Shown: one piece after another, positions 48,712-55,118 of the stretch | Position numbering within the stretch: position 1 is the stretch's first letter | How the letters are laid out: every line of letters begins with the position of its first letter | Origin: REEB95 sp050729835 | GTDB taxonomy: Bacteria; Pseudomonadota; Alphaproteobacteria; ATCC43930; CGMCC-115725 | Assembly: GCA_050729835.1 (NCBI GenBank) | Contig: JBOHLS010000019.1 | Span: forward strand, 1 to 55,118 | Length of the DNA: 55,118 bases | Reading direction: 5' to 3' | Position numbers and translations under genes: made by a program | The notes under the pieces: generated by a model | Database searches by the model: none | The model's input: only the letters and a program-made list of their open reading frames with translations | What the model was told of the DNA's origin: nothing

Positions 48712-48791
48712 TTGCGTACCTCCGTTCCAGCCAACATAAGCAGGCACGCGGCCGGGGAACAGGCTATAACACCGCCCGCGGGAAACCAGTC

Positions 48792-49778
48792 ATGATCGTC
48801 GTCACCGGCGGCGCCGGCTTCATCGGGTCGAATCTGGTCGCCGCGCTCGAGGAACGGGGCGCGGACGACATCGTCGTCGCCGATTTCCTCGGCCAGGAGG
48901 AGAAGTGGCGCAACCTGGCGAAGCGCGAGCTCGCCGCGGTGATCCCGCCCGACCGGCTGTTCGCCTATCTCGACGAACACGCCGACGCGATCGAGGCGAT
49001 CTTCCACATGGGCGCGGTCTCGGCGACCACCGAACGCGACGTCGATCTGATCGTCGCCAGCAACTTCGCCCTGTCGCAGCGGCTGTGGGATTGGTGCACG
49101 ACGCATCAGGCGCGTTTGATCTATGCTTCGTCGGCGGCGACCTATGGCGACGGCGGCGCCGGCTTCGACGACGATTTCACGCCCGGCGCGCTGGCCAAGC
49201 TGCGACCACTCAACGCCTATGGCTGGTCGAAGCACCTCTTCGACCGCCGGGTCGCACGCCTCGTCGCCGGCAACGCGCCGCGACCAAAGCAATGGGCCGG
49301 GCTCAAGTTCTTCAATGTCTACGGGCCCAACGAGTACCACAAGGGCGCGATGAGGAGCGTCATCGCGCACATCTATCCGCGCGCGGCTTCGGGCACCGCG
49401 GCGCGTTTGTTCAAGTCGCACAACCCGGCCTATCCCGACGGCGGCCAGCAGCGCGATTTCGTCTATGTGCGCGATTGCGTGGCGATGCTGCTGTGGCTCT
49501 ATGATCACCCGGAGATCAACGGCCTCTTCAACGCCGGCACCGGCAAGGCGCGCGGCTTCCGCGACCTGGCGGAGGCGGTCTATCGCGCGCTCGGCCGCGA
49601 GCCCAAGATCGAGTACGTCGACACCCCGGTCGAGATTCGCGACAAATATCAGTATTTCACCGAGGCGCGGATGGGCCGGATTCGCACTGCCGGCTATGCC
49701 GCGCCCGCGACCGAGATCGAGGACGGCGTCCGGCACTACGTCCAGACTTACCTCGCCGCCGCCGATCCGTATCGCTGA
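48792..49778 (+). CDS. rfaD: ADP-L-glycero-D-manno-heptose 6-epimerase
   Basis: This 328-residue epimerase finishes ADP-L-glycero-beta-D-manno-heptose for the LPS inner core. It begins MIVVTGGAGFIGSNLVAALE with the NADP(H) motif GxxGxxG. VSATTERDVDLIVASNFALS, the catalytic Tyr-Lys in NAYGWSKHLFDRRVARL, FFNVYGPNEYHKGAMRSV and QQRDFVYVRDCV follow, all typical of RfaD/HldD. The long frame from 48705 has no support upstream of 48792. No other heptose genes lie nearby. lgt follows by 15 bp. Confidence 0.95.
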   Translation: MIVVTGGAGFIGSNLVAALEERGADDIVVADFLGQEEKWRNLAKRELAAVIPPDRLFAYLDEHADAIEAIFHMGAVSATTERDVDLIVASNFALSQRLWDWCTTHQARLIYASSAATYGDGGAGFDDDFTPGALAKLRPLNAYGWSKHLFDRRVARLVAGNAPRPKQWAGLKFFNVYGPNEYHKGAMRSVIAHIYPRAASGTAARLFKSHNPAYPDGGQQRDFVYVRDCVAMLLWLYDHPEINGLFNAGTGKARGFRDLAEAVYRALGREPKIEYVDTPVEIRDKYQYFTEARMGRIRTAGYAAPATEIEDGVRHYVQTYLAAADPYR

Positions 49779-49793
49779 GAGCCTCCGCCGTTC

Positions 49794-50597
49794 ATGCTGG
49801 CGATTCCGTTCCCTCCGCTCGATCCGATCGCGCTTTCCCTCGGGCCCTTCGTCGTTCGCTGGTACGCCCTTGCCTATATCGCCGGGCTGGTGATCGGCTG
49901 GCGCTATTGCCTGTGGATCGCCTCGCAGAAGCCGCGCGTCGCCCGGCGCGAGGACATCGACGATTTCCTGGTGTGGGCGACGCTCGGCGTCATCCTCGGC
50001 GGCCGCACCGGTTACGTGCTGTTCTACCGGCCGGAATTCTACTTCGCCAATCCGAGCGAAATCCTCAAGCTGTGGCACGGCGGCATGTCGTTCCACGGGG
50101 GCGCGCTCGGCGTACTGGTCGCGATCTGGCTGTTCACCCGCCAGCGCAAGATTCCGCTGCTCGCCTTCGCCGACATCATCGCGCCGGCGGTGCCGATCGG
50201 CCTGTTCTTCGGCCGCATCGCCAATTTCATCAACGACGAGCTTTGGGGCCGCGTCACCGACGTGCCGTGGGCGATGGTCTTTCCTTCCGACCCTCTGCAT
50301 CTGCCGCGCCACCCGAGTCAGCTTTACGAGGCGACGCTCGAAGGCCTGGTGCTGTTCGCTATCCTGTTCTTCGTCCTGCGCCGGACCGACGCGCGACAGC
50401 GACCGGGCACGCTCTCGGGCACCTTCCTCATCGGCTATGCCGTGGCGCGGATCATCGGCGAATGCTTCCGTCAGCCCGACGCCAATCTGGGATTCATCTT
50501 CTTGGGCATCACCATGGGCCAGATCCTGTCGGTGCCGGTTCTGATCCTCGGCGGCTGGCTGCTGTGGCGCGCCCGCCGACAGCCGAAACAGGCGTGA
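49794..50597 (+). CDS. lgt: Prolipoprotein diacylglyceryl transferase
   Basis: The 267-residue inner-membrane enzyme attaches diacylglycerol to the lipobox Cys of prelipoproteins, including those encoded at 228, 22333 and 52467. Seven hydrophobic helices are expected. Signatures are LWHGGMSFHGGALGVLVAIW, IGLFFGRIANFINDELWGRV and RHPSQLYEATLEGLVLFAI. It overlaps the start of the methyltransferase gene (GTGA). The lgt, methyltransferase, pgeF order is a common one in alphaproteobacteria. Confidence 0.97.
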   Translation: MLAIPFPPLDPIALSLGPFVVRWYALAYIAGLVIGWRYCLWIASQKPRVARREDIDDFLVWATLGVILGGRTGYVLFYRPEFYFANPSEILKLWHGGMSFHGGALGVLVAIWLFTRQRKIPLLAFADIIAPAVPIGLFFGRIANFINDELWGRVTDVPWAMVFPSDPLHLPRHPSQLYEATLEGLVLFAILFFVLRRTDARQRPGTLSGTFLIGYAVARIIGECFRQPDANLGFIFLGITMGQILSVPVLILGGWLLWRARRQPKQA

Positions 50598-51661
50598 GCG
50601 CGCCGCCGCTGCTCGAGCATCTGCGCGGGCTGATCCGTACCGGCGGACCACTGACGGTCGAGCGCTACATGGACATCGCGCTGTGGCATCCGCGCTGGGG
50701 CTACTACGCGACGCGGCAGCCGGTGGGTGCGCGCGGCGATTTCGTCACCGCGCCCGAGATCAGCCAGGTCTTCGGCGAGCTGATCGGCCTGTGGCTTGCC
50801 GACGCTTGGCAACGGAGCGGCGCGCCCGATCCGGCGATCCTGTGCGAGCTCGGCCCGGGCAACGGCACGATGATGGCCGACCTGTTGCGGGCCGCCGCCA
50901 CGGTCCCCGCTTTCCACCGCGCGATCCGGGTGCATCTGATCGAGGCCAGCAGCGCATTGCGCGCCGCGCAGGCCCGCGCCTTGCCCGACGCGGCGCCGAC
51001 CTGGCACGATTCGCCGGCGACGCTGCCGTCCGGTCCGCTATTTCTGGTCGCCAACGAGTTCCTCGACGCGTTGCCCATCCGGCAATTCGAGTGCCGGGCC
51101 GATGGCTGGTTCGAGCGGCGCGTCGGCCTCGATGCCCGCAATGACCCGACGTTCGTCTGCGATCCGACGCCGACTACCGAAGACCTGCCCGCCTGGCCGG
51201 CCGGCAGCATGATCGAGCGCCGGCCGGCGGCGCGCAGCCTGGCGGGCAACCTCGGCCGCCGGCTCGCGGCGCACGGCGGCGGCGCCCTCTTCGTCGATTA
51301 CGGCTATTTCCCGCCGGCGCCGGGCGACACCCTGCAGGCAGTCGCGCACCATCAACGGCACGATCCGCTACGCGATCCCGGCACGGCCGATCTCACCGCG
51401 CATGTCGATTTCGCCGATTTTGCCGCGGCGGCGACCGCCGCCGGCGCGCGCGCCTGGGGACCGGTGACGCAGGCGCGCTTCCTCAAGGCGCTCGGCATCG
51501 GCGTCCGCGCCCGCCGACTCGCTGCCGACAAGGACGCGCGGGAACAGGCGCGAATCGAATCGGGCTGCCGCCGCTTGCTTGACGAGATGCAAATGGGCAC
51601 CTTGTTCAAGGTCCTGGCCTTGACCGGCGGTGACGCGCCGACGCCGGCCGGTTTCGATTGA
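50594..51661 (+). CDS. SAM-dependent methyltransferase, NDUFAF7/MidA family
   Basis: The 355-residue protein starts with GTG, overlapping lgt by 4 bp. Blocks typical of COG1565 are LTVERYMDIALWHPRWGYYA, GARGDFVTAPEISQVFGEL, the SAM motif ILCELGPGNGTMMADLLRAA, FLVANEFLDALPIRQFE and ALFVDYGYF. The mitochondrial member methylates an arginine of NDUFS2 during complex I assembly; the bacterial role is presumed similar. The ORF extends far upstream (49907) only because lgt has an open alternate frame. pgeF follows directly. Confidence 0.93.
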   Translation: MSAPPLLEHLRGLIRTGGPLTVERYMDIALWHPRWGYYATRQPVGARGDFVTAPEISQVFGELIGLWLADAWQRSGAPDPAILCELGPGNGTMMADLLRAAATVPAFHRAIRVHLIEASSALRAAQARALPDAAPTWHDSPATLPSGPLFLVANEFLDALPIRQFECRADGWFERRVGLDARNDPTFVCDPTPTTEDLPAWPAGSMIERRPAARSLAGNLGRRLAAHGGGALFVDYGYFPPAPGDTLQAVAHHQRHDPLRDPGTADLTAHVDFADFAAAATAAGARAWGPVTQARFLKALGIGVRARRLAADKDAREQARIESGCRRLLDEMQMGTLFKVLALTGGDAPTPAGFD

Positions 51662-51666
51662 GCCGC

Positions 51667-52431
51667 ATGATCCGTCTCGACGTCTTTGCCTCGGCCCCTA
51701 TCCGTCATGCCTTCTTCACGCGCGAAGGCGGCGTCAGCGAGGGGCTTTACGCGTCGCTCAACTGCGGCTTCACCGCGGGAGACGATGCCGCACGGGTCGG
51801 CGAGAACCGGGCGCGGGCGATGCGCGTGCTCGGTCTTGCGCCGGAACGCCTGGTCACCGCCAAACAAGTGCACGGCGCCGAGGCGCAGGTGGTCGAGGCG
51901 CCATGGACGCCGGCCGCGGCGCCTCGCGCCGACGCGCTGGTGACGCGCGTGCCGGGCGTGGCGCTCGGCATCCTGACCGCCGATTGCGTGCCGGTGCTGT
52001 TCGCCGATGTCGAGGCGCGGGTGATCGGCGCCGTGCATGCCGGCTGGCGCGGCGCGCTCGCCGGCGTGATCGAGGCAGCCGTCGCGGCGATGGAAGATTT
52101 GGGCGCGGCGGCGCAGCGCACGGTCGCCGCCATCGGCCCGGCGATCGCCCAGGCCTCGTACGAAGTCGGGCCGGAGTTTCCGCGGCGCTTCCTGGCGCAA
52201 GATCCCGCCAATTCCGTCTTCTTCGCGCCTGCGGCCAAGCCTGGCCATTTCCTCTTCGACCTCAAGGGCTATGTCGCGCGCCGGCTCGAAGCGCTCGGCG
52301 TCCGTGCCGTCGCCGTGACCGACACCGACACCGCCGCCGACGCCGGCCGGTTCTTCTCCTATCGTCGCGCCTGCCTGCGCGGCGAGCTCGGCCACGGCCT
52401 CGGCCTGTCAACGATCGCACTCACACCATAG
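51667..52431 (+). CDS. pgeF: Peptidoglycan editing factor PgeF (YfiH, multicopper oxidase-like)
   Basis: This 254-residue protein of the DUF152/laccase-like fold removes wrongly added amino acids (L-Ser) from UDP-MurNAc in E. coli. The start MIRLDVFASAPIRHAFFTRE leads to the family motifs: FTREGGVSEGLYASLNCG, VTAKQVHGAEAQVV, ALVTRVPGVALGILTADCVP, HAGWRGALAGVIEAAV and TDTDTAADAGRFFSYRR. The zinc/copper site uses the Cys and His in these motifs. A TTG at 51658 overlapping the previous stop is an alternative start. It is the last gene of the lgt unit. Confidence 0.93.
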   Translation: MIRLDVFASAPIRHAFFTREGGVSEGLYASLNCGFTAGDDAARVGENRARAMRVLGLAPERLVTAKQVHGAEAQVVEAPWTPAAAPRADALVTRVPGVALGILTADCVPVLFADVEARVIGAVHAGWRGALAGVIEAAVAAMEDLGAAAQRTVAAIGPAIAQASYEVGPEFPRRFLAQDPANSVFFAPAAKPGHFLFDLKGYVARRLEALGVRAVAVTDTDTAADAGRFFSYRRACLRGELGHGLGLSTIALTP

Positions 52432-52466
52432 CCTTGCCGCCAACGCACCGATAAGATCGCCGCCCG

Positions 52467-53333
52467 ATGCGTCGCTTCTGGCTTCTCGCTTTTCTGCTCC
52501 TCGCCGCCTGCAACGGCGCGCCGCCGCCGGTCATGGGGCGAACGGCGGCGCCGGCGGCGGTGGCGCTGAGCCCGCCCGACAGCGCCGGCATTTACGTGCT
52601 GCCGGGCGAAACCGCACCGACGCCGAGCGCCGCTGCGTTGGCCGCCGCGATGGCGACCGCGCTGCAGCAGGCCGACGTGCCGGCAAGCGCGCGGGCATCC
52701 AATCGCGACAGCTATCGCCTGCAGCCGGTTGCTACAGTGACGCCCGCCGGCGGAGGCCAAGAGACCGTCCGCGTCGTCTGGGAGCTGCGCAACGCCGCCG
52801 GCAAGCTCGTCGGCTCGGCGCCCGCGCAGGTCACGGCCGATGCCGCCGCCTGGCAACGCGGCGACAAGCGGCTGGCGACGGCGCTGGCTACGCCGGCGGC
52901 AGCGACAATCGCGCAGCTGATCCAGGGCGACGCGCTGGTGCCGCAAGGCGGGCTCAAGCCGGTCGTCGCCTTGCGCCCGGTCAGCGGCGCGCCCGGCGAC
53001 GGTGACCGTTCGCTGACCCGAGCGATGAGCGCAGCGCTGGAACGGGCGAACCTCGCCCTTGCCGCCGCCCCGACCGACAAGGCGGATTTCATAGTCACCG
53101 GCACGGTCGAGATCGCGCCGGCCGACGGCCAGAAGCAGCAGGTCAAGGTCACCTGGACGCTGTTGCGGCCGGACGGTAGCGAGGTCGGCCGGGTCAAGCA
53201 GGAGAACGCCGTGGCCGCCGGCAGCCTCGACGGCGCCTGGGGCGAGATCGCTTATGCCGTCACCAATGCCGCCGCGCCGGGCGTCCGCCGGCTCATCGAA
53301 GAGGTCGGGCTAAAGGCCGCTGGGCGCTCGTAA
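52467..53333 (+). CDS. Lipoprotein with two similar domains, 288 aa
   Basis: The N-terminus MRRFWLLAFLLLAACNGAPP has a lipobox LLAAC with Cys15. The mature protein has two related halves: an Ala-rich segment, then a beta-rich part with TVRVVWELRNAAGKLVGS (near residues 95-112) and QVKVTWTLLRPDGSEVGRV (near 228-246), each followed by an AWQRGDKRLATALATPAAA or AWGEIAYAVTNAA helix. This looks like an internal duplication. It is a Rhodospirillales-type outer-membrane lipoprotein of unknown function. A hairpin follows the gene. Confidence 0.8.
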   Translation: MRRFWLLAFLLLAACNGAPPPVMGRTAAPAAVALSPPDSAGIYVLPGETAPTPSAAALAAAMATALQQADVPASARASNRDSYRLQPVATVTPAGGGQETVRVVWELRNAAGKLVGSAPAQVTADAAAWQRGDKRLATALATPAAATIAQLIQGDALVPQGGLKPVVALRPVSGAPGDGDRSLTRAMSAALERANLALAAAPTDKADFIVTGTVEIAPADGQKQQVKVTWTLLRPDGSEVGRVKQENAVAAGSLDGAWGEIAYAVTNAAAPGVRRLIEEVGLKAAGRS

Positions 53334-53349
53334 GGCCCTGAGCCACCGC

Positions 53350-53381
53350 GACTTTTTGCCCGCCGCTGGGCGGTCAAAGTC
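53350..53381 (+). terminator. Candidate hairpin after the lipoprotein gene
   Basis: GACTTT (53350-53355) pairs with AAAGTC (53376-53381), and inside it CCGCC pairs with GGCGG across a GCTG loop. There is no T tail on the plus strand, so strength is uncertain. It lies just upstream of the prs promoter. Confidence 0.4.
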
Positions 53382-53382
53382 G

Positions 53383-53411
53383 TTGCGGCAGCGCGACCCC
53401 TTTGTTACATT
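53383..53411 (+). promoter_or_regulatory. Candidate sigma-70 promoter for prs
   Basis: TTGCGG (53383-53388), exactly 17 bp, then TACATT (53406-53411). The -10 lies 54 bases before the prs ATG at 53466, giving a leader of about 47 bases. Confidence 0.55.
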
Positions 53412-53465
53412 CCGCCGCGCTTGGGCGGCCCATCCGGGCGCACTGCCGCGGACGGCGAAACCGAC

Positions 53466-54398
53466 ATGAAAATCCTTGCCTGCAATGCTAATCGGCCGCT
53501 CGCCGAGGCGATTTCCGCGTATCTGCACATCCCGCTGACTGACGCCAGCGTGCGGCGCTTTTCCGACATGGAAGTGTTCGTCGAAATCCACGAGAACGTG
53601 CGCGGCGAGGACGTGTTCGTCATCCAGCCAACTTCGTACCCGGCGAACGACAATTTGATGGAATTGCTGGTGACGCTCGACGCGCTGAAACGCGGCTCGG
53701 CGCGCCGCGCCACCGCCGTCATCCCCTATTACGGCTATGCCCGCCAGGACCGCAAATCCGGCCCGCGTACGCCGATCTCGGCCAAGCTGGTGGCCAACAT
53801 GATCACCGCCGCCGGCGCCGACCGCGTCCTGACGCTCGATCTCCATGCCGGCCAGATCCAGGGGTTCTTCGACATCCCGACCGACAACCTGTTCTCGGCG
53901 CCGGTCTTCGTGCAGGACATCAAGGAGCGCTTCGACGGCGGCGACCTGACCATCGTGTCGCCCGACGTCGGTGGCGTGCTGCGCGCCCGCGCCATCGCGC
54001 GCCGGCTTGACGCCGATCTCGCGATCATCGACAAGAGGCGCGAGCGGGCTGGTGTTTCCGAGGTGATGAACATCATCGGCGACGTGCAGGGCCGCCGCTG
54101 CATTTTGGTCGACGACATCGTCGACAGCGCCGGCACGCTATGCAACGCCGCCGAGGCATTGATGGAGCGCGGCGCCAAGTCGGTGTCGGCCTACGTCACG
54201 CACGGCGTATTGTCGGGCGGCGCGGTTGCCCGCGTCACGGCGACGCCGATCGCGGCGCTGGTCACCACCGACAGCATCGCCGCGACCGAGGCGGTACGGG
54301 TGGCGCGCAATATCCGGCGGCTGTCGATCGCGCCGCTGATGGCCGAGGCCATCCAGCGGATCAGCGAGGAACGGTCGGTTTCGAGTCTGTTCGCGTAA
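53466..54398 (+). CDS. prs: Ribose-phosphate pyrophosphokinase
   Basis: This 310-residue enzyme makes PRPP from ribose 5-phosphate and ATP for nucleotides, His, Trp and NAD. It starts MKILACNANRPLAEAISAYL. Motifs are RRATAVIPYYGYARQDRK, GPRTPISAKLVANM, LDLHAGQIQGFFDIPTDNLF and the PRPP-binding CILVDDIVDSAGTLCNAAEA. The flexible-loop RRERAG is present. The length is normal for class I PRS. rplY follows in 14 bp, an arrangement common in alphaproteobacteria. Confidence 0.97.
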   Translation: MKILACNANRPLAEAISAYLHIPLTDASVRRFSDMEVFVEIHENVRGEDVFVIQPTSYPANDNLMELLVTLDALKRGSARRATAVIPYYGYARQDRKSGPRTPISAKLVANMITAAGADRVLTLDLHAGQIQGFFDIPTDNLFSAPVFVQDIKERFDGGDLTIVSPDVGGVLRARAIARRLDADLAIIDKRRERAGVSEVMNIIGDVQGRRCILVDDIVDSAGTLCNAAEALMERGAKSVSAYVTHGVLSGGAVARVTATPIAALVTTDSIAATEAVRVARNIRRLSIAPLMAEAIQRISEERSVSSLFA

Positions 54399-54412
54399 CG
54401 AGGAGTTCTGTC

Positions 54413-55118
54413 ATGGTCGAGTCGATCTCATTGAGCGCCAAGGGGCGCACCGGTGCCGGCCGCGGGCCGGCCCGCGCCGTTCGCCGCGAGGGTCGCGTAC
54501 CCGGCGTGATCTATGCCGAGGGCAAGCCGCCGACGATGATTTCGGTCGATCCGCAGCAGCTGAGCCGCGAGCTGGTGAAGCCCGGCTTCTTCGCGCAGCT
54601 GATCGAAGTCGAGCTCGACGGCGCCAAGTTCCGCGCCCTGCCGCGCGAGGTGCAGCTCGATCCGGTCACCGACCGGCCGGTGCATGTCGACCTGCTGCGC
54701 GTGACGGCGGGCACCCGCATCCGGGTCAACGTCCCGGTGCGCTTCCTCAACCCCGAGGCGTCGCCCGGCATCCGCCGCGGCGGCATCCTCAACGTCGTGC
54801 GCCACGAAATCGAGATGCTCTGCCCCGCCGAAAAAATCCCGAGCGAGATCACGGTCAACCTCGACGGGCTCGAGATCGGCGACAGCATCCACATCAACCA
54901 GGTGAAGCTGCCCGAGGGCGTCAAGCCGACGCTGGCGCGCAACTTCACCGTCGCCTCGGTGACTTCGCCGACCGCGGTGCGCGAAGAGGCGGCGGCGGCC
55001 GCAGCAGCGGCGGCAGCGGCGGCAGCGGCCGCAGCAGCAGCGGCCGAAGCCGGCGTGCCGGCCGAAGGCGAAGCCGGCGCCGCGCCAGGCGCCGCACCAG
55101 GCGCGCCGGGCACGGCAG
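54413..55118 (+). CDS. rplY: 50S ribosomal protein L25 / Ctc, 3' end outside window
   Basis: ATG at 54413 has GAGGAG 8 bases upstream. The frame is open to the end of the window (235 codons) and so has no stop. The L25 domain is clear (LSAKGRTGAGRGPARAVRRE, VPGVIYAEGK, QLIEVELDGAKFRALPREVQ, LDPVTDRPVHVDLLRVT). The TL5/Ctc C-terminal domain follows (PEASPGIRRGGILNVVRHEI, ITVNLDGLEIGDSIHINQVK). After this comes an unusually long Ala run (about 17 codons, near 54992-55050) and an Ala/Gly/Pro-rich tail. L25 binds 5S rRNA. Confidence 0.95.
   Translation, partial: MVESISLSAKGRTGAGRGPARAVRREGRVPGVIYAEGKPPTMISVDPQQLSRELVKPGFFAQLIEVELDGAKFRALPREVQLDPVTDRPVHVDLLRVTAGTRIRVNVPVRFLNPEASPGIRRGGILNVVRHEIEMLCPAEKIPSEITVNLDGLEIGDSIHINQVKLPEGVKPTLARNFTVASVTSPTAVREEAAAAAAAAAAAAAAAAAAAEAGVPAEGEAGAAPGAAPGAPGTA

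Overview
The window is a high-GC chromosomal segment of an alphaproteobacterium, most likely Rhodospirillales or a close relative. The evidence is the gene order dnaG-rpoD / yqeY / carA-carB-greA, the trxB-lysR pair, an alpha-type RpoD with a long acidic insert, an NDUFAF7-type methyltransferase, a phasin, and heavy use of ATGA/GTGA start-stop overlaps. It is mostly core chromosome; only the first ~1.8 kb has marks of past mobile DNA. No CRISPR array, prophage or rRNA was seen.

Layout. (1) 1-1906: the 3' end of an IS1595-type transposase with its probable terminal repeat, a small lipoprotein, a small basic ORF, a secreted Gly/His/Tyr-rich protein, a small conserved protein, the 3' half of a tRNA-Glu cut inside its anticodon arm, and an intact tRNA-Ile(CAT). 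(2) 1941-12027: information and pyrimidine/arginine core: rpoD, dnaG, yqeY, carA, carB, greA and an Lrp/AsnC regulator. (3) 12172-15918: probable envelope lipid cluster: ELM1/DUF1022 protein, a tandem double-PAP2 phosphatase and an ArnT-like glycosyltransferase. (4) 15919-19823: a 640-residue protein of unknown family, trxB and a LysR regulator. (5) 19961-22303: a two-TM protein, then a compact Tat-signal Cys-rich protein / PqqD-like / HprK-related kinase operon. This is the least understood multi-gene unit here and the best candidate for an undescribed system. (6) 22333-28416: glycine-zipper lipoprotein, a possible 25-residue membrane peptide, msrP, an atypical EF-G paralogue, a COG4091-type dehydrogenase and a PhyH dioxygenase interrupted by a stop codon. 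(7) 28481-32718: aspartate aminotransferase, a cobalamin riboswitch, a BtuB-type receptor and an uncharacterised polytopic membrane protein. (8) 32771-41123: uvrB-SDR, a 389-bp lower-GC gap, then uvrC-pgsA-mobB-moeA-moaD-moaE. (9) 41217-48711: ilvE, MarR regulator, OmpR/EnvZ-like pair, MBL hydrolase, phasin, TetR, proC, ybjN-like and ubiK. (10) 48792-55118: hldD(rfaD), lgt, NDUFAF7-like methyltransferase, pgeF, a two-repeat lipoprotein, prs, and rplY running off the end.

Working together: carAB supplies carbamoyl phosphate; mobB-moeA-moaD-moaE build the molybdenum cofactor that the nearby MsrP needs; the riboswitch, receptor and membrane protein look like one B12-controlled uptake unit; lgt would lipidate the several lipoproteins encoded here. 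Many ATG codons were re-chosen downstream of the longest reading frame on the basis of Shine-Dalgarno sites, family starts, or leaderless-type -10 boxes.
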